Counted from the stretch's first letter, positions 55,518-63,939 are shown. The stretch is 64,000 nucleotides of DNA from Ginsengibacter hankyongi (GCF_008710285.1 NZ_VYQF01000010.1:81422-145421), one strand, 5' to 3'. Made by a program: numbers and translations. The notes: a model not told the origin generated them from the sequence alone.

Positions 55518-56866
55518 TTTTTTTTATAATCCAATGCACCAACCCAGAAATGTATCGGAGTTATCTTACCGCTCTGGATGTTTTCATCCCTGATAAACTT
55601 ACTTCTCCCGTCATAATAGTTATTTAAGTAGCGTACACCATTATCATCTCTGAAATAGATATAGTCCAGGTTAAAAGATAATTTTTCACTATCAGAAAAT
55701 GAGTGCTGAACATTGAAGTTCCCACTCACGTTCGACCAATTATTATGTTCGTGATTTGAAATACCTAACAAACTATCAAGGTTCCCGTTAATCGTAACAG
55801 TGCCGTCGGTATTCGCATTCATCGTCCAGCGGTTGTCGTAACCAGAAACCAAAGCTCCTATAACAGTTTTCTTTGTTACCTGGTAGTCCAGCCCAAGCCG
55901 TGCGTTCTGGTTAAATTGTTCAAAATCGCGATGTGAATCAGAATTGTTTTCTGTAGCCTTTCCCTGGTACGTTACTTTGTGATAGAAAGAGAAAAGCTGC
56001 TGGCTATGATGATCGGAAAATGTATAATCACCATAAAAGTTCACTTTGCCCTTCCTGTGATTGAAATTTATACTTGCTTCGGCAATGGCCCCTCTGCTAT
56101 AACCACCCGTTAAGGAATAAGAACCATTAGTACCATAACTGTTATTTGTCTTTAAAACAATATTGATATAGCCGGCATTTCCTTCAGCATCGAGATTGGC
56201 CGGGGGAGTGGTTATCAATTCAATCTTTTCAATATTGTCGCTGTTCATTCCCGAAAGCATTTGCACTATTGCCGTCACGGGCATGTGGCTGATCTTTCCA
56301 TTGATCATAACAACAATGCCATTCTTGCCATTCATGGAAATAGTATTATTCTGCCGGTCTACGATAATGCCCGGCGAACGTTCCAGAACTTCCAAAGCTG
56401 TACTGCCTGCGCTGGTGATACTGTTGGATACGTTTATGACCAACCTGTCTATCTTTTGCTCAAACAAAGGTTTTTTCGCAACCACTTTCACATCGCTTAG
56501 TTTCACTTGTTTTTGCAAAAGCTTTAGTAGCTCCATGCCAGGATTTCCTTTGTTACCTTTAAGCTCAAACGGTTTGCTATCGAGGAGTTCAAAACCAGTA
56601 TAACTACACCGGATAAAGTATAACCCTGCCGTTATTTTTTCAAATAAATAATTCCCTGAATGACTGGTAATAACGCCCCTCACCAAAGCAGAATCTCTTT
56701 GCTGCAACAGCAACACGGTGGCGCCGGCAACAGGCTCATTATTTTCATTGACCACCTTTCCGGAAATCCCAAACTGTGCGCTGCAATAGCCGAAATAAAA
56801 AAAACATGCAGCAGTTAAGAGCATACGTACAACGATTGCGCTTATGCGCATTTTGACAAATAGCAT
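55502..56866 (-). CDS. TonB-type outer-membrane barrel (PF14905), N-terminal part before frameshift
   Basis: The 454-residue frame has a signal peptide (MRISAIVVRMLLTAACFFYF is the start of it), then a carboxypeptidase-regulatory-like domain (GISGKVVNENNEPVAGATVL), then a plug domain (LEVLERSPGIIVDRQNNTIS and INGKISHMPVTAIVQML) and the first barrel strands. It stops 16 bases into the overlap with the next frame, at an A9 run. Ten or seven A in place of nine would fuse both into one protein of about 815 residues, normal for the family. Substrate unknown; no SusD partner is present. Confidence 0.82.
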   Translation of the reverse strand: MLFVKMRISAIVVRMLLTAACFFYFGYCSAQFGISGKVVNENNEPVAGATVLLLQQRDSALVRGVITSHSGNYLFEKITAGLYFIRCSYTGFELLDSKPFELKGNKGNPGMELLKLLQKQVKLSDVKVVAKKPLFEQKIDRLVINVSNSITSAGSTALEVLERSPGIIVDRQNNTISMNGKNGIVVMINGKISHMPVTAIVQMLSGMNSDNIEKIELITTPPANLDAEGNAGYINIVLKTNNSYGTNGSYSLTGGYSRGAIAEASINFNHRKGKVNFYGDYTFSDHHSQQLFSFYHKVTYQGKATENNSDSHRDFEQFNQNARLGLDYQVTKKTVIGALVSGYDNRWTMNANTDGTVTINGNLDSLLGISNHEHNNWSNVSGNFNVQHSFSDSEKLSFNLDYIYFRDDNGVRYLNNYYDGRSKFIRDENIQSGKITPIHFWVGALDYKKKCQRN

Positions 56867-57081
56867 GGAAGATATTTAGTTAATGAGAAAATTAACAGAT
56901 GAATAAGCCAGGCAGTAGCGTGGTTACAAGCAGATAAAGGGACTTATTTAAACGAGGAAAAAAAGCGTTATATTCCCAAAGATAGAAAAATATTCCAATT
57001 TATTGTCATTCGCCCTATATTCCGATTCGCTCGCTGCACAAAGGCTACCGAGTGTTGTGGAGTATAACAGGGTCTGCTTAA

Positions 57082-57276
57082 TTGCCCTATACAACATCAA
57101 AGCGCTGTACAGGCTGGCTTTGTGACAAAAAAGAAGATTGGAAGTATAGCAGCGCCGCCCTTATCCATAGTTTGTGTCTCACGAAACATATTTTTATGCC
57201 CATAAAAAATTGGAAGTATAGCAGTGCGCGCGGCTTTTGTGGCATCAAAGGATTGGTTTCATTAAGTTATAGTTAG
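57082..57276 (+). pseudogene. RAYT (REP-associated tyrosine transposase) C-terminal relic, duplicated
   Basis: The short frame contains KKEDWKYSSAALIH and then IKNWKYSSARGFCGIKGLVS, both versions of the W-(K/R)-Y-SSA...G...G C-terminus of IS200-like RAYT transposases. The catalytic HUH and Tyr parts are missing. The two copies are about 75 bases apart with a REP-like palindrome between them. This is the remains of a RAYT gene duplicated or recombined at its end. Confidence 0.65.
57171..57185 (+). repeat. REP-like palindrome, copy 1
   Basis: TTTGTG-TCT-CACGAA hairpin, embedded between the two RAYT relics. Flanks (TTATCC then CATAG before, ACA after) match the copy at 63925. Confidence 0.6.
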
Positions 57277-57383
57277 TATGCACTGGCACAAGCAGGCTAC
57301 GCTAAGGCTAAGCCTTATACGCCATGGAACAGACATTCTTTATACTTGGACGAATAGGGAAGAGTTCCCGCCGCCACCGGGTT

Positions 57384-57929
57384 TTAAAAACGATACCCGG
57401 CCCCAATGCGGAAATTATCCCGTTTGCCATTATTGATATCAAAAAAAACGTCGTTAAAATTCTCCGTCACCCCAACTGAATATTTCACTTCTCCGAATAA
57501 ATGATGGCTGAAATCATATTGAGCGCCTGCCTCTGCAGATATGCCCAGAAGTCTAGATGTACTTTCTTTCGACTTGTCAATCTTATCGGCTGCTACATCC
57601 AGTTTCGGCCCGGCAAAAATGGAAATTTGCCGGTTCAGCATTTGCCTGAAGTGAAAGGGTATCTCTACAAAATTCCAGTCATTTACCCAACTATAGGTAA
57701 ACTCAGCGCTTAAAAATTTATTTTCACTAATCCCTCTTTCGCCAAATAATGAGCCGAAGACGGTGCTGCCAATAAAGCCTGTTTTAGCTCCATTTGTTTC
57801 GTACCCGTTTATTACAGTATGATTATATCCTCCTTTAATGCCAAAAATAAATTTGTTCTTTTCAGATTGAGCGTTTGACTGCAGGAACAATACCAGCAGC
57901 GTAATGGTTGCAAAAACTTTAGTCTCCAT
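57384..57929 (-). CDS. Outer-membrane beta-barrel protein (PorT-like)
   Basis: A 181-residue exported protein with a signal peptide (TKVFATITLLVLFLQSNAQ) and eight barrel-like strands from FIFGIKGGYNHTVINGYE to RIGAGYRF. It resembles the small PorT/OMP_b-brl_2 barrels of Bacteroidota; no ligand is known. It is monocistronic and is followed upstream by a repeat copy. Confidence 0.82.
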   Translation of the reverse strand: METKVFATITLLVLFLQSNAQSEKNKFIFGIKGGYNHTVINGYETNGAKTGFIGSTVFGSLFGERGISENKFLSAEFTYSWVNDWNFVEIPFHFRQMLNRQISIFAGPKLDVAADKIDKSKESTSRLLGISAEAGAQYDFSHHLFGEVKYSVGVTENFNDVFFDINNGKRDNFRIGAGYRF

Positions 57930-58004
57930 AGTGGCAAGTTAACCTGGTTGATAATTTGTCCTTACGGTAACCAATAAGGCTTTAGTAAAGATGATTGTGC
58001 AAGG

Positions 58005-58245
58005 CCATACCAAACTAAAAATAATGGTTTTATTTAGCTTATCCAAAACGTTTCGATGAGTATTTAATTTTAAAGTTTGCTGCGGGTATACGTATTAAAT
58101 GGAGTTATTCGTTGTATAAATTATATAACGGTTAAACATATTCGAAATAATGGACTTACCTGGTTTGATTTATTGTCCGGAGTTAAAAAACTCAGGACAG
58201 CAGTACTTTTATAATTCAAACATTCTAGCGATAGCCGGGGGATTA
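58005..58245 (+). repeat. Dispersed intergenic repeat, copy 8 (long form)
   Basis: It carries TCCAAAACGTTTCGATGAGT, the core at 58135 (ATAACGGTTAAACATATTCG) and the right end GTACTTTTATAATTCAAACA. A TTGTCCGGAG and CTCAGGACAG pair near 58173-58200 is partly inverted. It fills the gap between two minus-strand genes; no other gene in 57930-58309. Confidence 0.75.
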
Positions 58246-58309
58246 AATATGTTTGAAAATAAGAAGACTCAATAATAGGGTTGGCGTTGCGATAGTCGGT
58301 CTATATAAA

Positions 58310-58777
58310 TTATCTGTTATTTTTCTTATCCACTTCATTGCCGATAATATAGCCTCCGGCCGCTCCCGCAACACCACCTATTACCGCGCCTGTTCCTTTA
58401 TGTTTACTAATTAAAGCCCCGCCCACAGCGCCTGCTGCCCCACCAATTACGGCACCTTTTGCCTTGGCGCTCCAGCCTTTCTTTTTTGTGGTTGTTGTGT
58501 TCGTATTTGCATTTGCGTTTGCATTCCCTTGGGGAGTTGGGCTATTATTTGAAGTTGCTGAAGCCTTTGAACTTTCAACGCGATTTTCGCTGCTTTTTGA
58601 AACGACTTTCGGTCTTTCTCCTCTTTGCAAACCAGCGCTTGTGTCACCCGATGAAGTTGCGCCAGTTCCGCTTGTAACCGGCAACATTACTTTGTCTGTT
58701 TTCAGGTCCGCGTCAGAATTGCTTTTACAAGCACCAAAAAGGGAAGCCATTGTCAAAACGATCAATAATTTTTTCAT
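58310..58777 (-). CDS. Glycine-zipper lipoprotein
   Basis: A 155-residue lipoprotein. The signal ends in SLFGACKS (Cys17), followed by a long Ser/Thr/Asn/Gly-rich linker with an Asn-Ala repeat, and then a glycine-zipper hairpin (AKGAVIGGAAGAVGGALISK and GAVIGGVAGAAGGYIIGN). Glycine zippers insert into or associate with membranes; family members maintain the envelope or respond to stress. It has no operon partner. Confidence 0.87.
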   Translation of the reverse strand: MKKLLIVLTMASLFGACKSNSDADLKTDKVMLPVTSGTGATSSGDTSAGLQRGERPKVVSKSSENRVESSKASATSNNSPTPQGNANANANTNTTTTKKKGWSAKAKGAVIGGAAGAVGGALISKHKGTGAVIGGVAGAAGGYIIGNEVDKKNNR

Positions 58778-58980
58778 AATTTATTTTAAGTTGTTGCCAT
58801 AAGATATTTATAGCAGGTTAGCAAACCTGAACTTGTTACTCTTCCAGGAATACTAAGCCAAAACGCATTTTGCAAGCTCATAGTATTCAACCACAAATAA
58901 TAATTAATGATCAGGAAACACGCCGCATTTATTGCTCACACTTCCGAAAATTCATAACATTACTGTCCCGGCGGGGGTTT

Positions 58981-59020
58981 GATGTGGGCTTGCGAATGGA
59001 TGGGAACGCCCACAGCGGCC
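58981..59020 (+). repeat. TGTGGGC hairpin repeat, copy 1
   Basis: TGTGGGC (58983-58989) and GCCCACA (59008-59014) form a perfect 7-bp stem with a loop TTGCGAATGGATGGGAAC. The same sequence recurs 180 bases downstream on the other side of a dispersed-repeat copy. Confidence 0.65.
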
Positions 59021-59165
59021 AAAAATTATTCGTTTTATAAATTACATAACGGGTAAACATACCCGAAATAAAGGACTACCTGACTTAATTTTTTGTCTTG
59101 AGTTAAAAACATCAGCACAGCAGTACTTTTATAATTTAAACATACTACGGTTAGCCGGGGGATGT
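59021..59165 (+). repeat. Dispersed intergenic repeat, copy 9
   Basis: Core at 59046 has stem CGGGTA/TACCCG, a fully paired variant that differs from the common CGGATA/TATTCG, showing covariation. The right end has GTACTTTTATAATTTAAACA. It is bracketed exactly by the two TGTGGGC hairpin repeats. Confidence 0.75.
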
Positions 59166-59200
59166 GGGCTTGCGAAGGGATGGGAACACTCACAGCAGCT
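59161..59200 (+). repeat. TGTGGGC hairpin repeat, copy 2
   Basis: Nearly identical to copy 1 (38 of 40 bases or so shared in the loop and left arm), with a weaker right arm that keeps pairing through one G-U. Confidence 0.6.
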
Positions 59201-59228
59201 AGTTAGACGGCGACGCCTACGGGTAGTT

Positions 59229-59264
59229 GATGTGGGCTTGAGAAAGAAAGGTAACACCCACATC
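59229..59264 (+). repeat. TGTGGGC hairpin repeat, copy 3
   Basis: GATGTGGG (59229-59236) pairs perfectly with CCCACATC (59257-59264). The loop differs from copies 1 and 2, so the stem is kept while the loop drifts. Confidence 0.6.
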
Positions 59265-59289
59265 GGTTCAAAATTAATAGCTTCGAATT

Positions 59290-59616
59290 TTAACCTTTTA
59301 TCATTATCAGCATCATTTTAAATCTCTCATTTGCTTTAAGTGAATGAGGAGTGTTTGAAGGAAGAATAATGCTTTGCCCTGCATGCAGATTGTAAAGAGT
59401 TCCTCCGATAGTAATTTCAGCTTCGCCGTCCAGTAATTGAACCAGTGCTTCATGTGGTGTATTGTGTTCTGCTAATCCTTCCCCCTTGTCAAAGGCAAAT
59501 AGAGTGATGTTGCCTGCTGGGCTCTTTAAAATGGTTTTGCTTACTACTGAACCGTCAGCGTATTCAATGCTTTCAACCGGCACAAATGTTTTTGATGTTT
59601 CAATTAAGTTGTTCAT
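59290..59616 (-). CDS. Small cupin protein
   Basis: A 108-residue single-domain cupin. FAFDKGEGLAEHNTPHEALV carries the His and Glu ligands of motif 1 and PSNTPHSLKANERFKMMLIM the second. Such proteins bind a metal and may act on small ligands or as sensors. It is monocistronic, between two repeat-bearing gaps. Confidence 0.9.
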   Translation of the reverse strand: MNNLIETSKTFVPVESIEYADGSVVSKTILKSPAGNITLFAFDKGEGLAEHNTPHEALVQLLDGEAEITIGGTLYNLHAGQSIILPSNTPHSLKANERFKMMLIMIKG

Positions 59617-59751
59617 AAAATTTCAGTAATAAATTTTAATGTTGCTATTCTCTAAAGTAAGGAAAGTTTTACATATTCCCATTTCCTGGCACCCTTAAGG
59701 GTTGTTGGTGATTACTTTGCTGCAAAACCCCCAGCACAAACACCAAACAAT

Positions 59752-59870
59752 GGCGGATTATTCATTTTATAATTTACATAACGGATAAACCTATTCGAAA
59801 GAAAAGTGAGAAAGAAGCACAAGCGAGACGCTTGCGCTATTGCAACCTTGCTAAGTGGTGGATTTGCAGG
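59752..59870 (+). repeat. Dispersed intergenic repeat, copy 10
   Basis: ATTATTCATTTTATAATTTA leads to the core ATAACGGATAAACCTATTCG at 59778, followed by AAGCGAGACGCTTGCGCTAT, a tail shared with copies 5 and 11. The tail contains a small inverted repeat (GCGAGACGCTTGCGC). Confidence 0.7.
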
Positions 59871-59907
59871 CCAGCATTGCGGCAAACCATTTTGTTGGCC
59901 GTATCTT

Positions 59908-60369
59908 TTATAATAAATATTCTAGTGTGCAGTTCAGTTCAATAGTCTTTGTGTCATTTTCAAATCCCAGTCTGGGTTCTGTCCCATAAATTTTTGCCTT
60001 AAATTCATAGACATCATCGAACCCGGAACCCGGCCCTGTTTCACTTTTTATTTTCTTAAATGAATCTGGTAATGCCCAGAATTTAAGAAATCGATGTTGT
60101 TTGGAATCCTTATTGTTAGTTTCCAAATAAATTGTCAATATTTTGATGTCAGGATAAAAAACAACTCCACACATGTCACCTGAGGTGAATGAATATTTTA
60201 TACCGTCAATAGAGAAATCGGCATTTCCTAAATAGGAGCAACTTGGTAACTCAGCATGAAATAATGTCCTGCCTGATGCTGACTTACAATCGAGTATTGC
60301 ATCTGGTTCGCCAAGTTTGAAGGATGTAAGATTTAGAAATATTAAACAAGCAAATATGATCTCTGGCAT
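59908..60369 (-). CDS. Secreted protein of unknown function
   Basis: A 153-residue protein with a short hydrophobic signal (MPEIIFACLIFLNLTSF). The mature part has four cysteines (in DCKSASG, SCSYLG, DMCGVV and LNCTLEY) that could form two disulfides, and is predicted beta-rich. I do not recognise a family. It is monocistronic. Confidence 0.65.
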   Translation of the reverse strand: MPEIIFACLIFLNLTSFKLGEPDAILDCKSASGRTLFHAELPSCSYLGNADFSIDGIKYSFTSGDMCGVVFYPDIKILTIYLETNNKDSKQHRFLKFWALPDSFKKIKSETGPGSGFDDVYEFKAKIYGTEPRLGFENDTKTIELNCTLEYLL

Positions 60370-60407
60370 AATTGAATTTAAAAGTTACCGTCAACATTGT
60401 ATTTATG

Positions 60408-60715
60408 TAATTACACACAACTCTCAATTTTACAATTCATCTATTTGCACTAATGCTCATTTTCGTTTTGTGTATCGCCGAGGTGCGTTGATGCAAATAC
60501 CAAACTAAAGTAATTATTTTATCCAGCTCATCCAAAACGTTTCGATGAGTTATATAATTTTTAAAGCTTGCTGGGGGTACACGCATTAAAAGCAATTATT
60601 CGTTTTATAAATTATATAACGGATAAACTTATTCGAAATTGAAGTATTAAAAAAACACAAGCGGGACGCTCGCCCTATGGCAGCCTTGCGCTAATCGGGG
60701 GGACCGGGGTAGCGT
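60408..60715 (+). repeat. Dispersed intergenic repeat, copy 11 (long form)
   Basis: It matches copy 7 from ATTACACACAACTCTCAATT through TCCAAAACGTTTCGATGAGT to the core at 60616 (ATAACGGATAAACTTATTCG). GTTATATAAT (60549) and ATTATATAAC (60611) form a perfect long-range inverted pair about 50 bases apart. The tail AAGCGGGACGCTCGCCCTAT follows. No gene in 60370-60732. Confidence 0.75.
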
Positions 60716-60732
60716 CTATCTTATTTCTTGTC

Positions 60733-61554
60733 CTAATTGCCAATGCTAAAACAAAAATTACTTACTGTTTCAATATACTTTTCAGAATGGCTCATGTGCG
60801 GAACATGACCTGCTCCTTCAAAGGTTATTCGTTTTGCGTGGGGTATGACACTCATCAACTTATTAATAACAAGAGGAAAAAAAATTGGGCTTTCACTCCC
60901 TGAACTTAATAACGCAGGTTTCTTATAATTTGAAAGAGTGTTTATATCAATTTGTAAACTTTGAGGATCCTGCATTTCATCATACCAGGTAGGAGCATTA
61001 TAAATAAAAGTTCTTTTCACTGCTTCAGGAAGTTTCTCCCATGCACCGGTGCCCATTGCAATTTTTTCCATGAATTCTTCAGTCGCTTTTTGTAAGTTGC
61101 CCTCTGCAAATAAATCCAGCACAACTTTTATTCTTCCGTCCACCAGTTGCAACGCTTCCCGGGCGTTCGGATTATCTTTCAGAATTCCAAACAACGGAGG
61201 TTCATGTATAACCATGCTCTTGAAAAGGTCTGGTCGTTTTGCTGCTGTTTTTAAAGCTATACCTGCACCATAAGAGTTACCTGCAATATGAGCAGGAGAA
61301 AGATTAAGGTAATTTATCAACTCAATCAAATCTTCAACGTCTTCCTCTACGCTGCCCTGGCCTGGCAGGCGTTCACTCTCACTGTGGCCTCTTCTGTCGT
61401 ATGTAAGCACACGAAATGTTTTTGCGAATTCGCCAGCCACCATATCCCAGTTATGATGGTCGCCCCAGGAACCATGAACTAACACAAGAGGTTCGCCCTT
61501 GCTTCCTGTTAGTTCCCAAAAAATTTTTACTCCATTGATTTTATCTATTGGCAT
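60733..61554 (-). CDS. Alpha/beta hydrolase
   Basis: A 273-residue hydrolase. LVHGSWGDHHNWDMV forms the oxyanion-hole loop, HIAGNSYGAGIALK holds the nucleophile Ser in GNSYG, and the catalytic His is in FEGAGHVPHMS. It most resembles the haloperoxidase/esterase type of the family. It acts in the cytoplasm on esters, lactones or similar; substrate unknown. Monocistronic. Confidence 0.93.
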   Translation of the reverse strand: MPIDKINGVKIFWELTGSKGEPLVLVHGSWGDHHNWDMVAGEFAKTFRVLTYDRRGHSESERLPGQGSVEEDVEDLIELINYLNLSPAHIAGNSYGAGIALKTAAKRPDLFKSMVIHEPPLFGILKDNPNAREALQLVDGRIKVVLDLFAEGNLQKATEEFMEKIAMGTGAWEKLPEAVKRTFIYNAPTWYDEMQDPQSLQIDINTLSNYKKPALLSSGSESPIFFPLVINKLMSVIPHAKRITFEGAGHVPHMSHSEKYIETVSNFCFSIGN

Positions 61555-61866
61555 GGTTTATTTTTTTGGTTTAATATGCCTAAAGAAGTGTATGGATTAA
61601 AACTAATTTCCAGCAGTTAATGTAAGGTTTCGACCAAAGGATGATGCACAATGTTCAGGACACCGGTCAAGCAGGGTTATTCTGTATTCGTTAAGCCAGG
61701 TTAATCCCTGTTGTGCAAAGATATGACTCGTCCTGAAAAAAGTTTAGTGGTTACTAATAAAAATGTTGCTGTCGGTTTAAATTGTGTGTGGTGAGTTGGC
61801 AAATGAGCTCCTGGCTGTTGCCTGTAAATGCTGCTGCTTTTATATCTTTAGTGGAGCTTCGTCCCA

Positions 61867-61891
61867 GCCGGGTCTCCCGCGTGAGCCCGGC
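61867..61891. repeat. GC-rich REP-like hairpin, left copy
   Basis: GCCGGG and CCCGGC arms around a loop TCTCCCGCGTGAG form a strong hairpin in otherwise AT-rich DNA. An inverted relative lies at 62116-62141. Confidence 0.55.
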
Positions 61892-62115
61892 GTTTAAAAG
61901 TGATCAGGCAAATTACATACCCGTTAATATAGCGTCCGCCTTTTCTTAAAACATTAAACAATTATATACACAATCATAGGCGTTGCTAATTTAAAAAAAG
62001 ATGCAACCAGCTAAAGCAGGTGATTGTGATAAAGTAAGTTCCATCTGTTGCCGATATTTGTTGCTTAACAGCCATGAAGCAATATGCAATAAAATGTTAC
62101 GATAGCTATAGGCCC

Positions 62116-62141
62116 GCCGGGTTCCCTGCGGGAGACCCGGC
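62116..62141. repeat. GC-rich REP-like hairpin, right (inverted) copy
   Basis: GCCGGGT and ACCCGGC arms; its complement reads GCCGGGTCTCCCGC, the same 14 bases as the left copy, so the two are inverted about 235 bases apart, like a BIME. It lies 13 bases beyond the stop of the secreted protein gene and could also serve as that gene's terminator. The 225 bases between the copies hold no gene. Confidence 0.55.
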
Positions 62142-62153
62142 TGCGGCCGAACC

Positions 62154-62567
62154 TTAATCATCGTCATCATCGTCATGATGATGGTGCCGGTTATAAGGAT
62201 GGGGATCGTACAAGTTGCATTGGGCGTAGATGCTGTTAATTTCCCGGACTTTTTCGGCCTGCAGTTCCCCGATCTCATGCCTTTTTTGCCAGGGCGACAT
62301 ATCCCAGTCGTTGATTACCTCATGTATCCTGTAGTTATAGCTGTAATTGATCCTTTGTATCACTTCGTCACGCTGGCTAAACCAATACCTATTGTCGTGG
62401 TACACGAAATAATTATCACGATAGTCATGATGCCTGTGCTCACGGTAGTCACCATCATGGTTTCTATAAATGTTGTCATTGGATTGGTTCCAGTCACCAT
62501 GATCATACTGCGCAAAAGCAGCAGAAAAAAACAGGGTGCAAAACAGGATTGTAAAAATTTTTTTCAT
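62154..62567 (-). CDS. Secreted protein with a His/Asp tail
   Basis: From the ATG at 62565-62567 the protein is 137 residues with a signal peptide (MKKIFTILFCTLFFSAAFAQ). The middle has many Tyr, Asp, His and Asn (RNHDGDYREHRHHDYRDNY); a helical part follows (DMSPWQKRHEIGELQAEKVR). The C-terminus is NRHHHHDDDDDD, an acidic and histidine-rich tail likely to bind divalent metals. I do not recognise a named family. The long upstream open frame is not used because it would hide the signal. Confidence 0.78.
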   Translation of the reverse strand: MKKIFTILFCTLFFSAAFAQYDHGDWNQSNDNIYRNHDGDYREHRHHDYRDNYFVYHDNRYWFSQRDEVIQRINYSYNYRIHEVINDWDMSPWQKRHEIGELQAEKVREINSIYAQCNLYDPHPYNRHHHHDDDDDD

Positions 62568-62740
62568 AAAGTATATTTTATACCTGAGACTTAAAATAGG
62601 TGGGTGGGTTTGCCAACGTGATGTTAATACGTTTTTTCTCATATTGACGCAAGGTCCGCTTGTGCTAACTCTGTGCTGGGTGAAGAATATGCTTGCGCCA
62701 AAGCCCGGGGATTCACAAAATAAATATAACAAAAAAGTGT

Positions 62741-62755
62741 TTCGTGAGACACGAA
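62741..62755 (-). repeat. REP-like palindrome, copy 2
   Basis: TTCGTG-AGA-CACGAA on the plus strand; its complement has the same flanks (CCGTGG before, ACACTT after) as the copy at 63925. It lies in the 429-base gap 62568-62996 between the secreted protein and the methyltransferase, where no gene is seen. Confidence 0.65.
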
Positions 62756-62996
62756 CCACGGAGCAGAGAAATGATGGTCATCAGGACTAACATGATTTTT
62801 TCGCCCATGAAAGGTATTCCACTTTCAAACCTGTTCCGCTCTGATAATAATCATCTAAATGTTTGTCTGTGGTCATATTCATTTACTATTATAGCAATTA
62901 CATTACACCCGTAAGTAAATTTTCAAACTAATAAATTTTTTAGTGCCCCGGAAACAAGATTTTATATTTTAATAAAAATAAATTGTTAACCTACGA

Positions 62997-63878
62997 ATGG
63001 TCGATATAAAAAAAATCTGCAACTCTATAATAAATTGTAAAGAAGAAAGGTCTCTTCTCTTTAATAAAAATGGATATTCAATTAAAGAGTGTAAAAAATG
63101 CGATCATAGATTTTTAGAACAGCATGACGATATAGAAAATCATCTTAATAAAGTATATTCTGATGAATATTTTTTTGAAGGAAAATCAGCAGGATATCCT
63201 AATTACCTGGATGAGAAAGAAATATTATTTAAGTATGGAATTAAATATGCTAAAATTATTTCTATATATGCTAAACCTGGAAAAGTTCTGGATACTGGAT
63301 GTGCAGCCGGATTTATTTTAAAAGGTTTTGAAAAAAGCGGGTGGACAACTTATGGTCTCGAACCCAATGAAACAATGGCTAATTATGGAAGAGAAAAATT
63401 AAATCTTTCAATAAGTACTTCAAGCCTCGAAACTTTTCAAACTTCACAAACTTTTGACTTAATTACTATAATCGAGGTTATTGGTCACTTTTATGATGTA
63501 GACAAGGCAATGCAAAATGTCTGTAGATTATTAAACCCAAATGGTTTAGTATTAGTTGAATCATGGGATATGAAAAGCAGGATAGCAAGGATTTTTGGAA
63601 ATAAATGGTCCGAGTATTCTCCTCCAAGCGTAGTTAATTGGTTTTCCGATGAAACATTAACTCAATTATTTAATTATTATGGGTTTGAAATAATTGGCAA
63701 AGGATTTCCCCCAAAAAGAATTAAGTTTAAACATTTTCTTTCTCTTATAGACGAAAAAACTCCCGATTTTAAATTCAAAAAGAAGGTAATAAATTCATTA
63801 ATTAAGTTGGTTGGGGGAATTACACTTATCTATCCTCACCATGATTTGAAGTGGTATCTCTTCAGAAAAACAAGTTAA
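62997..63878 (+). CDS. SAM-dependent methyltransferase (Methyltransf_23-like)
   Basis: A 293-residue enzyme. An N-terminal zinc-binding-like segment (Cys-x2-Cys in KECKKCDHRFLEQ with an earlier Cys) precedes the Rossmann fold with motif I LDTGCAAGFILKGF, GLEPNETMANYG, and LITIIEVIGHFYDVDKA. This layout is typical of methyltransferases in O-antigen and other surface-polysaccharide loci that act on sugars. Its codons are clearly more AT-rich than those of the other genes here, which fits transfer. It may be the first gene of a polysaccharide region that lies beyond the window. Confidence 0.9.
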   Translation: MVDIKKICNSIINCKEERSLLFNKNGYSIKECKKCDHRFLEQHDDIENHLNKVYSDEYFFEGKSAGYPNYLDEKEILFKYGIKYAKIISIYAKPGKVLDTGCAAGFILKGFEKSGWTTYGLEPNETMANYGREKLNLSISTSSLETFQTSQTFDLITIIEVIGHFYDVDKAMQNVCRLLNPNGLVLVESWDMKSRIARIFGNKWSEYSPPSVVNWFSDETLTQLFNYYGFEIIGKGFPPKRIKFKHFLSLIDEKTPDFKFKKKVINSLIKLVGGITLIYPHHDLKWYLFRKTS

Positions 63879-63924
63879 CTATAGCTGATTTCTTTTTTCG
63901 CTTCTGTCGGTCTCTTATCCGTAG

Positions 63925-63939
63925 TTCGTGTCTCACGAA
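63925..63939 (+). repeat. REP-like palindrome, copy 3
   Basis: TTCGTG-TCT-CACGAA hairpin 46 bases after the methyltransferase stop. Flanks match copies 1 and 2. The rest of the window to 64000 shows no gene. Confidence 0.65.

Noticed and set aside
62154..62759. Longer start for the His/Asp-tail protein
   Set aside because: The upstream 64 codons cover a REP-like palindrome and would bury the signal peptide.
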